Position numbers and translations under genes: made by a program. A DNA stretch of 64,000 bases from assembly GCA_964585685.1 (NCBI GenBank), contig CAZPEP010000064.1, positions 1-64,000 on the forward strand, read 5' to 3'. Numbering within the stretch: the first letter of the stretch is position 1; each line of letters opens with the position of its first letter. The notes under the pieces were generated by a model. That model was not told the DNA's origin. It was given only the letters and a program-made list of their open reading frames with translations, and did no database searches. Positions 22,324 through 33,000 of the stretch are shown one piece after another. The stretch is from JALHVH01 sp964585685 (GTDB taxonomy: Bacteria; Acidobacteriota; Aminicenantia; Aminicenantales; Saccharicenantaceae).

Positions 22324-24956
22324 TCCCCCGCCTTGCCGCCGAACCCGTCCTTCAGCCCGCCGAGGAAGTTCAGCGCCTCGAGCGGCGTCATCCCCTGGAT
22401 ATCGCAGGACAGGATCCGGTCCCTGAGTTCCTCGAGCGTCGCGCGCTCCCGGTCCTCCATGAAGAGCAAGCCTTGGGTCCGGTCGCGCTTCCCCGGCGAG
22501 CGGTAGGCCATCCGCGGGACCCCCTCCTCGTCAAACTCCCGCTTCTCCAGGTTAAAGAGGATCTCCCGCGCCCGGTCGATCACCACCCGCGGGATGCCGG
22601 CCAGCTTGGCCACGTGGATACCGTAACTGCGGTCGGACGGGCCGGGGACGATCTTCCGCAGGAAGATCACGTCGTCTTTCCATTCCTTGACGGAGACGTG
22701 GAAGTTCCGGATCCGCTTGAGGCTCAGGGCAAGCTCGGTCAGTTCGTGATAGTGAGTGGCAAAGAGGGTCTTGGCACGGACCCTTTCTCTCTCGTGCAGG
22801 TGCTCGGCCACAGCCCAGGCAATGCTCAGACCGTCGAACGTGCTGGTCCCCCGCCCGACCTCGTCGAGGAGGATAAGGCTCTTCGGCGTCGCGCTGTTCA
22901 GGATGGCGGCCGTTTCCAGCATTTCGACCATGAACGTCGACTGCCCGACGCTCAGGAAGTCCGTCGCCCCGATGCGGGTGAAGATGCGGTCGACGAGGCC
23001 CACCGAAGCCGACTCGGCCGGCACGAACGAGCCCATCTGGGCCATGACCGAAATGAGTGCGACCTGGCGGAGGTAGGTCGATTTGCCGCCCATGTTGGGC
23101 CCGGTGATGATCAGGATCTGGTCGTCGGCGGGGTCGAGGGAAGTGTCGTTCGGGATGAACGGCTCGGCGTTGGCGACCTCGACGACGGGATGCCGGCCTC
23201 CCGTGATCCGGATGGCGTCCCCGCCGCCGACCTCGGGACGGCAATAGTTCCGCCCGACCGCAAGCTCTCCCAGGGCCGTGAGGACATCCAAGCGGGCGAC
23301 GTCGGCGGCAATGCGCTGGAGGCGCGTCGTCTCCCGGGCCACGGCCTGCCGGGTCTCCTGGAAGATCCGATATTCGATCTCCGCTATCCGCTCCTCGGCG
23401 TGGAGGACCTTCTCCTCGTAGGCTTTAAGCTCGGGAGTGAGGAAGCGCTCCGAACCGACGAGGGTCTGCTTGCGGATATAGTCCGGCGGGACTTGGGAAA
23501 GATGGGGTTTCGTGACGTCGATATAATAGCCGAAGACCTTGTTGTAGCGGACCTTGAGGGACGAGATGCCCGTCCTCTCCCGCTCGGTCTTCTCCAGCCT
23601 GGCGATGAAGGCCTTCCCCGTCCGAGATACGTCCCTAAGCTCGTCAAGCTCGGGGTCTAGCCCCGGCTTGATGATCCCGCCCTCCGTAAGGGGGAGCGCC
23701 GGCTCGTCCAGGATGGCCTTGTCGACGAGCTCGACTACGTCCCGGGCGTCGTCCCAGCCGTCCCGGATCTCTCGGAACGGGCCGGCCGCGAATGCCTGGA
23801 GGATCGCCCGAACCTTCGGCAGGGGCTCAAGGGACCTCTTCAGAGCGATCAGGTCCCGGGCGTTGGCGGCCGCGAGGGAGATCTTTCCCGTCAGCCGTTC
23901 CAGGTCATGGATCCCCTTGAGGGCGTCGTGGACCTCGCGCCTCTCGATGGTCAGGCGGACCGCTTCGGCCACGGCGTCCAACCGGGCATTAATCTGCCCG
24001 ACGTCGGCCAGCGGCTCGAGGAGCCAGTTTCGGAGCGTCCGCGCCCCCATCGAGGTCACCGTAAGGTCCATGACCTCGAGCAGGGTGCCGGACGTTCGCC
24101 CGTCGCGGAGGTTTCGGACGAGCTCGAGGTTCCGGACCGTCGCCGCGTCTAGGACAAGCCGGTCCCCGGCCGGCACATAGACGACCTTGTGGACGAGGGC
24201 GCCGGAATCCTTCCTGACCTTCTTAACGTAATGGAGGAGCGCGCCGGCGGCTGCGACGGCCAGCGGCTTCCCCTCCAGGCCAAACCCTGCCAGCGACTTG
24301 ACCCGGAGGTGTTCTTCGAGGAGCCGTGAAGCCTGAGGCGGGTCGAAGGCCCAGGCTTCGACCGGGCTCAAGGGAACGGACGCGGCTTCCCGAGGGGAGA
24401 GGACTCGGGCGAGGGAATCCTCGGCGCCTTCTGGGTAAATGATCTCCCGGGGTGACGACTTGAACAGCTCGTCGGAGGCCGCCCGAGTGTCCTCGGCCCC
24501 ACCCTGGAATGCCCGGATCTCCCCGGAGACGAGGTCGAGCCGGGCCAGCCCCCACCCTTCCCTGGTCAGGACGGCGGCCGCGATGTAGGTGTTTTCCCGG
24601 GCGTCGCCGTTCTCGACCTCGACCGCCGTTCCGGGAGTCAGGACCTTGATGATCTCCCGCCTGACCACGCCCTTCGCCGACCGCGGGTCCTCCATCTGCT
24701 CACAGACGGCAACTTTGAACCCGCGGCGCAACAACTTGGCTAGGTAGGCGTTGACGGCGTGGTGGGGGACGCCGCACATCGGGACCTTCTGGCGCGAGGT
24801 CAGGGCGATCTCGAGGACGGGGGAAGCCGTCTTTGCGTCCTCGTAGAACATCTCGTAGAAATCGCCTAGCCGGAAGAACAGCAGGGCGCCGGGGTGTTCT
24901 TTCTTGATGCGGAAATACTGCTCCATCATCGGAGTCAACGAGCTTTTTTCGGTCAT
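22320..24956 (-). CDS. mutS: DNA mismatch repair protein MutS
   Basis: Recognises base mismatches and recruits MutL. The mismatch-binding motif GALLFFRLGDFYEMF near the N-terminus contains the Phe-x-Glu that inserts at the mismatch; the connector, lever and clamp domains follow; the C-terminal ATPase has Walker A TGPNMGGKS and the blocks TFMVEM and LLDEVGRGTSTFDG. The 878-residue length is typical of MutS1. Starts at the ATG at 24956; a 34-residue upstream extension to 25058 covers the promoter and is rejected. The start codon lacks a Shine-Dalgarno sequence and lies 11 nt after a TATATT box, suggesting a leaderless message. Confidence 0.97.
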   Translation of the reverse strand: MTEKSSLTPMMEQYFRIKKEHPGALLFFRLGDFYEMFYEDAKTASPVLEIALTSRQKVPMCGVPHHAVNAYLAKLLRRGFKVAVCEQMEDPRSAKGVVRREIIKVLTPGTAVEVENGDARENTYIAAAVLTREGWGLARLDLVSGEIRAFQGGAEDTRAASDELFKSSPREIIYPEGAEDSLARVLSPREAASVPLSPVEAWAFDPPQASRLLEEHLRVKSLAGFGLEGKPLAVAAAGALLHYVKKVRKDSGALVHKVVYVPAGDRLVLDAATVRNLELVRNLRDGRTSGTLLEVMDLTVTSMGARTLRNWLLEPLADVGQINARLDAVAEAVRLTIERREVHDALKGIHDLERLTGKISLAAANARDLIALKRSLEPLPKVRAILQAFAAGPFREIRDGWDDARDVVELVDKAILDEPALPLTEGGIIKPGLDPELDELRDVSRTGKAFIARLEKTERERTGISSLKVRYNKVFGYYIDVTKPHLSQVPPDYIRKQTLVGSERFLTPELKAYEEKVLHAEERIAEIEYRIFQETRQAVARETTRLQRIAADVARLDVLTALGELAVGRNYCRPEVGGGDAIRITGGRHPVVEVANAEPFIPNDTSLDPADDQILIITGPNMGGKSTYLRQVALISVMAQMGSFVPAESASVGLVDRIFTRIGATDFLSVGQSTFMVEMLETAAILNSATPKSLILLDEVGRGTSTFDGLSIAWAVAEHLHERERVRAKTLFATHYHELTELALSLKRIRNFHVSVKEWKDDVIFLRKIVPGPSDRSYGIHVAKLAGIPRVVIDRAREILFNLEKREFDEEGVPRMAYRSPGKRDRTQGLLFMEDRERATLEELRDRILSCDIQGMTPLEALNFLGGLKDGFGGKAGD

Positions 24957-24967
24957 GGCAATGTTCA

Positions 24968-24996
24968 AATATACTCGCAGGCCGGGGCCTTTGCAA
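24968..24996 (-). promoter_or_regulatory. Candidate leaderless promoter of mutS
   Basis: On the minus strand TTGCAA, a 17-nt spacer and TATATT, then 11 nt to the mutS ATG. Confidence 0.6.
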
Positions 24997-25051
24997 GGTC
25001 GGGCCGGCCCGGGGGGCCGACGGAGGACGTGAGAGGCACGACACGCGCCGA

Positions 25052-25080
25052 TTGACATTGAAGGGGCCAGGCGCTAGTAT
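25052..25080 (+). promoter_or_regulatory. Candidate leaderless promoter of pgsA
   Basis: TTGACA, a 17-nt spacer and TAGTAT (TATTAT is possible 3 bp further on), then 11 nt to the ATG at 25092 and no Shine-Dalgarno sequence. Confidence 0.6.
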
Positions 25081-25091
25081 TATCTGCGTCC

Positions 25092-25640
25092 ATGAAGCTC
25101 AACGCCCCGAACTTCCTGACCGTCCTCCGGATCCTCGCGATCCCGGCCCTGGTCGTCGTCCTGGTCACGGATTTCCGGGGCTGGGAGATCATCGGATTCC
25201 TGATCTTCCTGTTCGCCTCCCTAACGGACATTCTGGACGGGGCCTGGGCCCGGAAGAAACAGCAGATCACCGTCTTCGGCCAGCTTCTCGACCCGATGGC
25301 CGACAAACTCCTCATCGCCTCGGCCATGATCTGTCTTGTCGAGCGCCGGATCGTACCGGCCTGGATGGCGGTCATCATCATCGGGCGGGAGATCGCGGTG
25401 ACCGGATTCCGGGCCATAGCTTCGTCACGGGGGCACAACATCCCCGCGTCGGCCCTGGGAAAGCTCAAGATGACGTTCGAGACCGTCACCCTCTGCCTTC
25501 TCATCCTCGGCCCGGTCAACCTGGGGAGGCTTCACCTCCTCGCCCCTCTCGGCCTCTGGCTCACGGTCGCCATCGCCCTTGCCTCGGCGGTGGAGTACTA
25601 CCTCCGTTTCGGGCCGACAGTCCTAGCCAAAGATCCCTGA
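25092..25640 (+). CDS. pgsA: CDP-diacylglycerol-glycerol-3-phosphate 3-phosphatidyltransferase
   Basis: Makes phosphatidylglycerol phosphate, the committed step of phosphatidylglycerol and cardiolipin synthesis, in the inner membrane. The CDP-alcohol phosphotransferase signature is present: DILDGAWAR followed by GQLLDPMADK, with all metal-binding aspartates. Starts with MKLNAPNFLTVLRIL, the normal PgsA N-terminus; 182 residues and about five hydrophobic segments are typical. The 3' end overlaps fabD (opposite strand) by 18 bp. The related phosphatidylserine synthase is less likely given this N-terminus. Confidence 0.94.
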   Translation: MKLNAPNFLTVLRILAIPALVVVLVTDFRGWEIIGFLIFLFASLTDILDGAWARKKQQITVFGQLLDPMADKLLIASAMICLVERRIVPAWMAVIIIGREIAVTGFRAIASSRGHNIPASALGKLKMTFETVTLCLLILGPVNLGRLHLLAPLGLWLTVAIALASAVEYYLRFGPTVLAKDP

Positions 25641-26558
25641 CAGGGCCTGTTTCGCATTCTCCAGCGTTCCCGGGTCCTCGATATTCATAACGACGGGGGG
25701 CTCGGGCCAGCCCCGGCCGATCCTCTTCAGCAGACCGGAAAGGACCTTGCCGGGGCCGGTTTCCACCCACAGGCCGATCCCCTCTCCCCGGAGGACTTCG
25801 ATCGACGCCGTCCAGAGGACGGGCCGGCTGACCTGCCGCCGGAGGGCGTCCCGGGCCTCCTCGCCCGTCCGGACGGGCCGCGCGTCCACGTTGCTGACGA
25901 CGGGAAACCTCGGGTCCCGGAACGGAACGAGGGCTAGTTCAGCCGCCAGTCGTTCTTCGGCGGGCTTCATCAGGGCGGTGTGGAAGGGTGCGCTCACAGG
26001 GAGCATGACGGACCTGGGAGGCTTGAGGATGCGGAGGGCCTCCTCCACGCCTTCGCGCGGCCCGGCAATGACGACCTGGTCCGGGCTGTTCCAGTTGGCG
26101 ACCTCGACGGTCCGGTCCGGGACGCGGTCGAGCGCCTGGCGGAGGGCTTCGGGATTGGCGCCCAGGACCGCGGCCATGACTCCCGTCCCCACCGGGACAG
26201 CTTCCTGCATGTAAATGCCCCGCTTATGCACGAGCCGGACGGCGTCATCGAAAGCCAGGACGCCGGCGGCCACGAGGGCGGAATACTCGCCGAGGCTATG
26301 CCCAGCGGCGACGGCGGGCTCCGCCCCGAGGAGAGTGAAGGCGATCGTGCTGACGGTGAGGAGCGCGGGCTGGGTGTTCCGGGTCAGGCGGAGCTCCTCT
26401 TCGGGCCCTTCGAAGCACAGCTTCGAGATCTCGTAGCCGAGCGCCGCGTCGGCCCTCGCGAAGATCTCCCGGGCTTCGGCAAAACGGTCATGGAGGTCCT
26501 TTCCCATGCCCACCGCCTGTGATCCCTGGCCTGGGAAAAGGCAGGCGAATCGTTTCAT
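25623..26558 (-). CDS. fabD: Malonyl-CoA:ACP transacylase
   Basis: Transfers malonyl from CoA to acyl carrier protein in fatty-acid synthesis. FPGQGSQ at the N-terminus, the catalytic serine in GHSLGEYSAL, the later arginine block, and a histidine in PFHTALM (the catalytic pair partner). The 311-residue length is standard. It ends the long hslV operon, 23 bp after the surA-like gene; no other fab genes accompany it, unlike the usual fabD-fabG-acpP cluster. Confidence 0.96.
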   Translation of the reverse strand: MKRFACLFPGQGSQAVGMGKDLHDRFAEAREIFARADAALGYEISKLCFEGPEEELRLTRNTQPALLTVSTIAFTLLGAEPAVAAGHSLGEYSALVAAGVLAFDDAVRLVHKRGIYMQEAVPVGTGVMAAVLGANPEALRQALDRVPDRTVEVANWNSPDQVVIAGPREGVEEALRILKPPRSVMLPVSAPFHTALMKPAEERLAAELALVPFRDPRFPVVSNVDARPVRTGEEARDALRRQVSRPVLWTASIEVLRGEGIGLWVETGPGKVLSGLLKRIGRGWPEPPVVMNIEDPGTLENAKQALSGIFG

Positions 26559-26581
26559 TGGGGGTCTTCCTTTCTTCGGGA

Positions 26582-27247
26582 CTATTCCAGGCAGTCCAGG
26601 CGGATACGGACGTCCGCCTGGGCCTTCAGGTTCCCGATCCAGTCCGCGACGAGTTTCTCCCGCTTTCGATCCTGGATGAGGGATTCGATCCGGTCGAGTA
26701 ACTGGACCATGGGCGCCGGTTCCGCTCCCGACCGCTTCTCGGCAGGGACGTAGACATCGTTATAATAGGATTCGATCTCCTTGATGGTCACGGGCGCGGC
26801 CTGTCTGAACCGGGCAGCGATCATCCTGCGATAATGGACCATCTCTTCCAGGAACGGCCGAAGGTCCGCGTCCTTGATGCCGAGCTCCGCAAGCGCCCGG
26901 GCCCATGCGTACGGCCCCAGCCTCCGGGCGGCCTCGTCCGCAGCCGCCGCGATCTCCTCCCCGGTCGGCGCCCCGGGCCCCCGCGCGAGGTCAAGGACAA
27001 GCTTCTGTTCGACGAGCCTGTCCAACACGGCGGACAGGGAGGTCTCCCCCTGGTCCCCAGCGTGAAGTCCGAACCGCTGGGCAATCCTCACGTCGACGAG
27101 CGTGACGGCCTTGCCGTTGACGACGGCAGCCACGCAATCCTCGACCTGTTCGCCGCGGGCCGGGACCCACAGGCCGAGGATCGAGAGGACGAGGATCGCA
27201 ATCCCGGCCGCGCGCTCCATCTCCCGGATCCTTCCAGGTTTCGTCAT
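26582..27247 (-). CDS. SurA-like periplasmic chaperone lacking the PPIase domain
   Basis: A 221-residue exported protein. A hydrophobic signal segment (residues 12-30) ends near PARGEQ. The mature part matches the SurA/PpiD N-terminal chaperone domain (AAVVNGKAVTLVDVRIAQRFG...LDRLVEQKLVLDLA, later VTIKEIESYYNDVYVP). The parvulin peptidyl-prolyl isomerase domain found in full SurA is absent; the protein stops soon after the helical chaperone core. It sits 1 bp from the Omp85 gene, supporting a role in delivering outer-membrane proteins. Confidence 0.82.
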   Translation of the reverse strand: MTKPGRIREMERAAGIAILVLSILGLWVPARGEQVEDCVAAVVNGKAVTLVDVRIAQRFGLHAGDQGETSLSAVLDRLVEQKLVLDLARGPGAPTGEEIAAAADEAARRLGPYAWARALAELGIKDADLRPFLEEMVHYRRMIAARFRQAAPVTIKEIESYYNDVYVPAEKRSGAEPAPMVQLLDRIESLIQDRKREKLVADWIGNLKAQADVRIRLDCLE

Positions 27248-27248
27248 A

Positions 27249-30014
27249 TCAGAACACGTTCCCTATAGTGATAAAGGCGAGCGGCCGCCCCTTCTTCTTC
27301 GGATCGTCGACGTTCCAGCCGAGGTCGAACCGGAATGGCCCGAGGGGCGTCCGGTAACGGAGGCCGAACCCGACGGCGCCCTGGAAATTGAAGAGGCTGA
27401 AGTCCTTCCTCTTGGAAAAGACTTGGCCGATGTCGTAGAAAAAGGCCCCGGAGAGGTCGGGCAGGCTCTGGAACAGGGGAAACCGCATCTCCAGGTTGAG
27501 GAGGACAATCGCCTTGCCGCCGACGGGCATGTTCGTGAGCGGGTCCTTCGGGCCGAGCTCGTCGATCCTCTCCCCGCGGAACGAATTGCTCCCCCCGGCG
27601 AAGAACCTCTCGGGGACAGGGATCCGGCCGCGGCCGAGCCCGACGCGGGCGGTCGCGCTGAAGTTGAGCCGAGTCAGGATGGGATAATAGTACTGGTACT
27701 TGAAGAAGGCCTTAAGATAATCGGATTCCGTCTTGAACAGGGGGAAGGCCCATTCCCCGACGACGCTCATGAAAGTCCCCCGGGTTGGGTCGAACGAATC
27801 GTCCCTCCGGTCCCAGATGAAGCTCGCCGAGGCGAGCATCGTCGAGAAGGGCAACAGTTGGCGGTCGACCTCCGACTCGGCGATCTCGAGGTAGGTCAGT
27901 TTCGTCCGGGACCAGCTGAGGGTCCCGAGGAGGACGAACCCCGGGAACAGGGGTTTGACGACGTTCAGGCTGAATCCCCGCCTATCGAACCCAAAGCTCT
28001 TCCGGTCCTCGCCTTCGAGCCACGCATTGATGATCGTGTGCATCGGGACCCCGAAGAAATAGGGCTGTTCCCACGAGGCCACGCCCCGTTTTTCAACAAG
28101 GCTGAACTGGCTGACGAGGCTGACCTGGGAAGCAACGCCGAAGATGTTCGTCCGGATGTACTCGGCCGTCCCCCGGAGCTTGATGTCATTCTCCCAGAGG
28201 GCCAGGGACCGCGGCTCGTTCTTGGTCTCGAGGCCCACGCCCAGGCTCGCATAGTTCCGTTCCCCCTCGCGAACGGCGATGACCAAGTTCTCCGTGTCGC
28301 CGGAGACGATGACCTCGTCGACCTTCACCTCGGAGAAGATCCCCAGGCTTTCCAGCCTCCTCTTGGTCTCCAAGACGAGCTCGCGGGACGCCGCGTCCCC
28401 TGGCCCGAGCCGAAGTTCCCGGAGGATGGTCTTTTTCCGGGTCACCCTGTTCCCGGTGACGACGACATCGGCCACGCGGACAGCCGTGCCCTCGGCAATC
28501 GTGATCAGGACGGCGAAGGAGCCGGGCGAGATCTCGCGGGCCTCGGAGGTCACGACGGTTCCCCGCACGCCCCTGTTGAGGTAGAACGCCTCGATCCTCT
28601 CGACGTCTTTCCGGACGTTGGGCGGATAGTACCCGTCTCCCTCGGCGCTAGCCATCGCGGAACGGACGGCCTCCGGGGCGAACAGGGCGACGCCGGTGAG
28701 CTCGATCCTCCCGACCGTGCGGCGCTCCCCCTCGGAAACGACGAAGACCGCCGTAGCCGCCTTCTCCCGGCTCTTCAGGACGAGCTCGACACGGCAATCG
28801 GCGAATCCGCTCTTCTGATAGAAGAACTCGATCTCCCCGGGGATCTCGAACAGGCGCTCGCCGTCGACGAGGGAGAAGAAAGGCATCTTCTCGCCGATCC
28901 CGACCTCATCCCGGATACGGGGGGGGGAGAACGACGAGAGCCCGTCGAATTCCACCCGGTCGACCCGGTACCGGTCACCCGGCGTGACGTCATAGACGAC
29001 CCGGACCTCGTTCTCAAGCCGTTCGATCCGAGAGGTCAGAGAGGCAAGAACGTACCCCTGACGGCGAAGGGCGGTCAGGACGCGAACCTCCCCCTCGGCC
29101 AGGCCCCACTCCTCGAAGATGCGCTCCTCCCAGACGGGGGCGAGGATCGACGTCGGGACGTCCGCTCCCCGGATGAGAAACGTGATCTTTTCCCCCGGAA
29201 GGACGCTCACGGCAAGGTCGACCCGGCCCCCGGCCTCATCAAAGTCCTCGCGAACGATATCAACCTCCGCCCGCTGGTAGCCGAGGCCGACATAATAGGC
29301 CTTGAGCTTCTGGATGTCCTCCCGGAAGCGCGATGGGACATAGACCGCCCCTTCCCTGTCCCTCAATCGCCCCTTGAGATCCTTCTCGGGGACCAGGACC
29401 GTGCCCTCGAACATGACCCTGGCGATTGCATATCTTTTGCCGCGTCCGATCTCGAAAACGACGTCGGCCGTAGACGCCTCGAGGTCTCGCTCAACCAAAG
29501 CTTTGACCGGCGTCCCGAAGTATCCCTCGCGGACCAGGACGTCCCGGAGCTCGGCGACGGCCCGATCGACCTTGTCCTCGGAAAAGAAGGTCCCGGGGCG
29601 GATGGCTTCGACGCCGTTCTTCATCTTCGCCTGGGGGAACTCGTCTCCGCCGCGGAAGGCGACGGTGCGGACCGTGAGGCGGTGGATCAGGACGAAGGTG
29701 AGCTCCACCCGGGCGTCCCCGGACCTGATGACGCGGACGTCCGAGAAGAGTCCCGTCCCGTAGATCTGCTTGACGCTCCGGTCTACCGCCATCAGCGAAT
29801 AGGGGTCCCCCTTCCTAACCGAGATGAGCTCTTCCATGTTCTGCTCGCCGGCCCGGCCGTCCGCCCGGACGACGACGCTTTCGACGACGGGCGGGCCGCC
29901 GTCCTGCGGGGGCGGGAACGCGGCGGTCGGCGCCACGAGGGCCGCGGCGGCCAAGACGAGGCCCGAAAGGCAACCTGCTCGCCGCGCGTCAGAATCTCTT
30001 GCGTACCTTGACAT
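27249..30014 (-). CDS. Omp85-family outer-membrane assembly protein (BamA/TamA-like)
   Basis: A 921-residue outer-membrane insertase. After a signal peptide (hydrophobic core about residues 16-33) come roughly six POTRA repeats, recognisable by recurring GxxY/F...DV patterns (for example VRVIRSGDARVELTFVL and GYFGTPVKALVERD), and a 16-strand barrel from about residue 560 with the conserved loop-6 RGxR-like motif in FRGERIDEL. It ends with an aromatic residue. It follows a TamB-like gene with which it overlaps by 26 bp, favouring a TamA-like partner; but the length and number of POTRA domains are closer to BamA, and the SurA-like gene comes next. Confidence 0.9.
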   Translation of the reverse strand: MSRYARDSDARRAGCLSGLVLAAAALVAPTAAFPPPQDGGPPVVESVVVRADGRAGEQNMEELISVRKGDPYSLMAVDRSVKQIYGTGLFSDVRVIRSGDARVELTFVLIHRLTVRTVAFRGGDEFPQAKMKNGVEAIRPGTFFSEDKVDRAVAELRDVLVREGYFGTPVKALVERDLEASTADVVFEIGRGKRYAIARVMFEGTVLVPEKDLKGRLRDREGAVYVPSRFREDIQKLKAYYVGLGYQRAEVDIVREDFDEAGGRVDLAVSVLPGEKITFLIRGADVPTSILAPVWEERIFEEWGLAEGEVRVLTALRRQGYVLASLTSRIERLENEVRVVYDVTPGDRYRVDRVEFDGLSSFSPPRIRDEVGIGEKMPFFSLVDGERLFEIPGEIEFFYQKSGFADCRVELVLKSREKAATAVFVVSEGERRTVGRIELTGVALFAPEAVRSAMASAEGDGYYPPNVRKDVERIEAFYLNRGVRGTVVTSEAREISPGSFAVLITIAEGTAVRVADVVVTGNRVTRKKTILRELRLGPGDAASRELVLETKRRLESLGIFSEVKVDEVIVSGDTENLVIAVREGERNYASLGVGLETKNEPRSLALWENDIKLRGTAEYIRTNIFGVASQVSLVSQFSLVEKRGVASWEQPYFFGVPMHTIINAWLEGEDRKSFGFDRRGFSLNVVKPLFPGFVLLGTLSWSRTKLTYLEIAESEVDRQLLPFSTMLASASFIWDRRDDSFDPTRGTFMSVVGEWAFPLFKTESDYLKAFFKYQYYYPILTRLNFSATARVGLGRGRIPVPERFFAGGSNSFRGERIDELGPKDPLTNMPVGGKAIVLLNLEMRFPLFQSLPDLSGAFFYDIGQVFSKRKDFSLFNFQGAVGFGLRYRTPLGPFRFDLGWNVDDPKKKGRPLAFITIGNVF

Positions 30015-33000
30015 CGAAACTGATCCGTCCCCACTCGTTCCTTATGCCGACGAGGGAAAAGTCGTTGCTGATCTCCCATTCCATCCGGACGATCTCCTCG
30101 CGCTGGGTCGTCAGGTTGGTCGAGTACAGGATTGAAAGGTTCCTCGACAACTGTCTCCCGACCGTCAGGCGCGCCGACATCTCCGACGAGGAGCCCATAA
30201 CGAAGGGGTCGACCCGGAACCGGGCGAGGCTGAAGAGGCCTTCGGCGCGCTTCCTGGCCTGGTCGGCAATCTGGAAGGACAGTAGGGAGGCCGTGCTGAG
30301 CCGGGTGGTCGTGTCGTAAGAATAGGTCCGCCGGAAGGCTTCGCCGAGCGCCAGGAGGGCCAGGACGTCCTCTGGGGGGAGAGGCGGGGATGACATGAAC
30401 TCCGGCTTGAGGCCATCGATGAGGCCGTTCAGAGCGAAGGTCACCCGGTAGTCCTTGACGTAGGTCTCGCCCCGGAAATCCAGAAAGGGCTCGACCGAGG
30501 CCGGATTGAAGAAGCTCAGGCGGCCGCGGACGATCCGGAACTTCCTGTCCTGAAAGAAGATCTCTCCGTCGATGGCCTCTATGTCCCCGAGGACGACCGG
30601 CGAGCGGACGTTCCCCGTAACGGTCAGGTCGAACTTGCCGTTGACCCGGCCAAGGGAATTCTCCATCCAGGCGTTCCCGCCGGCCCGGAGCCTCAGGTTC
30701 AGGGCCAGGTCATCGAAGAACCCCTTTTCCTTGGTGGCCAGGCCGGACGGAGCCGAAGAGAAAGCGAACTTCTCCGTGACCTCGCGCCGCCAGGAAAGCT
30801 TGGAAACGTCGAGCTCACCGTCCAGGAGGAAGCCCCGGACGTCCTTGACGAGACGGGCCCAGCCGTTCGTCTGGGCTCGGGTCCGGGCCAGGGGAGAAAG
30901 GAGCATGTTCGTCCCGTCCATGCGTATTTCGATGGCTTCGACGCCCTTCGCTCCAACGTCGATAGTCCCGGCGCCGCTGATGTCACCGCCCCCGAGCTTC
31001 CCCTGGAATGAGCGGATGGTGATCCGGCCCTCCTTGATGAAGGCAAGCCCCGTGTAATCGGTCAGGGCATGGGCGAATCCAGGCAGGGGCATGAGGGAGC
31101 CCTGGAGATCGACGACCCCGTTGATCCGGGGGGCGCTCCTCGGGCCGCGGATCTCTCCGAGGTAGTTGAGCCGCCCCTTGGCCCCTTTCCAAGGCAGGAG
31201 CCGGTCGATGTCGTCGAAGCTCCCCTTGATGTCCGCCGTGATCTCATCCTTATTGAGCGGCAAGTCGAAGGTCATCCGGAACTCGTTACCTCCCGGAAGA
31301 AAGCCGCCTTTGATGTCCAGGCCGATCCTGTCCTCAGCGAAGCCGAAGGTCCACTCCCCCGCGGCGTCTGTATCGTGGACTGGCGGGAACAGAAGGCCTT
31401 TGATCGCGAACGCCCCACCGGGCCTCTCGGTCCCGAAGACCCCGCGGCCCTTGAGGTAGAGATCGACTATCCCCCCGAGGCCGGGCCGAATCTCGGAAAG
31501 CCGGAGACCTTTCCCGGAGAGGTCCATGTCGAAACCCAACCCGGGGAAGGTCAGGGCGAGGTCACCGGCCACGGCCCCGCCGTAAAAGCCGCCGACAAGC
31601 CCGGTCAGGCGGAGGGCGCCGTCCTTCCATGCGAGCCCCCCCCGGCAGTTCCGGACGGGTTGGCCGAGAAGGGAAATTTCGGGGCTGGAAAAGGCCCCCT
31701 TGAGTTCGATGGCGAGGCCCTGTTGGACGAGCTTGAACGCCCCCGAAGCCCTCCCCCGGAGCGGCAGGACGATGTCCAGAGGCGGGAGGATGCGCTCGAT
31801 CTCCCCGTCGTCGAGCCGCAGGGCGGCCTCGACGCGCCCCCCCTCGACGGCGAGACCGATCTCTCCCTTGAGGTCCGCGTCGCCGATCCGGAACCTCCCG
31901 GTGAGGTCGCCGCCCAGGATCTCGATGTTTCCCTCGACCGAGGTCGCATCAAACTTCGCGAAGCCCGCCGGCAGGCAATAGAAGTCTGCCGTGACTCGCG
32001 GCGACCGGAAATCCCCCGCAATCCTGATATCGGCCGTTCCCCTCCCCCGGATCTCCGGGAACACAAAGTTCTTCCGGAGGATATACGAGGTGAACGCCCG
32101 GCCCTGCCTGACATCCTTGATTTCGCCCCGGATGTCCACGTCGCAGTCGCGGCCGACGCGGACCCCCCCCCGGACCTCGAACCGGCCAAAGCTCGAGTCG
32201 ATCTCCGGCGAGGAGAACGAGAGCTCCTGCGTCTTCAGGTCCATGGCGAACCGGAACTTCCCGCGGAACGGGTAGAGGGGGTGTTCGAATTCCTCCCGGG
32301 CATCCCGGAATTCCCCCTCCGCTTCGAGCTTGTTCCTTTCGATGGAGAAGGTCCCCCACACCGGCGATCGCACCGGCCAGGGGATCTTGACGAAGCTTAG
32401 GATGGGGTCGAGCCGGGTCCCGTCGACCCGGCCTTCGACCCGGCCGCCCCCGAACTTGACGACGACGGCGGCACCCGACTGCCCCCCGTCGACGACCGAT
32501 AGGTCGACTTCCCCACGTCCCTTCCGGTCGATCCCGACGCTCCCCGAGACCCGGCCCAGCGGGACGCCGTTCAGGACGATCGCCGGGCCGGAGAGGTCCG
32601 ACCGGAAGGAGATCGCGCCGGCCGTTCTCGTGAACAGGCCGGAGCCTTCGGCCTTCCCCTTCCAGACGAAGGGGAGCTTCAAGAGCCCGGCCACATAAGA
32701 GATCTCGACGTTGAAGAGGGTCCGGAGCTCGAGGACAGGATTGGCCGGGTTAAGGAGCCTTCCCCGAGCCTTGATGACGAAGCCGGGCCCTTCGACGACC
32801 GCCCGATGGACCGTCACCTCCCGCTCCTTTCCGGAGATCGAGAGGGTGACCGCGCCCCCGAAGGCCGGCCCCGTCGGCCGCGGGGCTGGTCCTGCGGCCG
32901 AGGGGGTGAAGCTCCCATGTTCCGCGACGGCTTCGAAGGAGAAGGCGTCGCCCTTCTCCGAAAAGAGGGCTTTCACGCCGCGCCAACGGAGGAGCCCCGC

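Noticed and set aside
24957..25058. N-terminal extension of mutS by 34 codons
   Set aside because: The extension is Arg/Pro-rich, covers the mutS promoter, and family alignment places the start at MTEKSSLTP.
27102..30011. A 969-codon open frame on the + strand opposite the Omp85 gene
   Set aside because: Rich in Asp, Glu, Arg and Pro in a pattern typical of antisense reading; the minus-strand frame has POTRA and barrel features and operon context.
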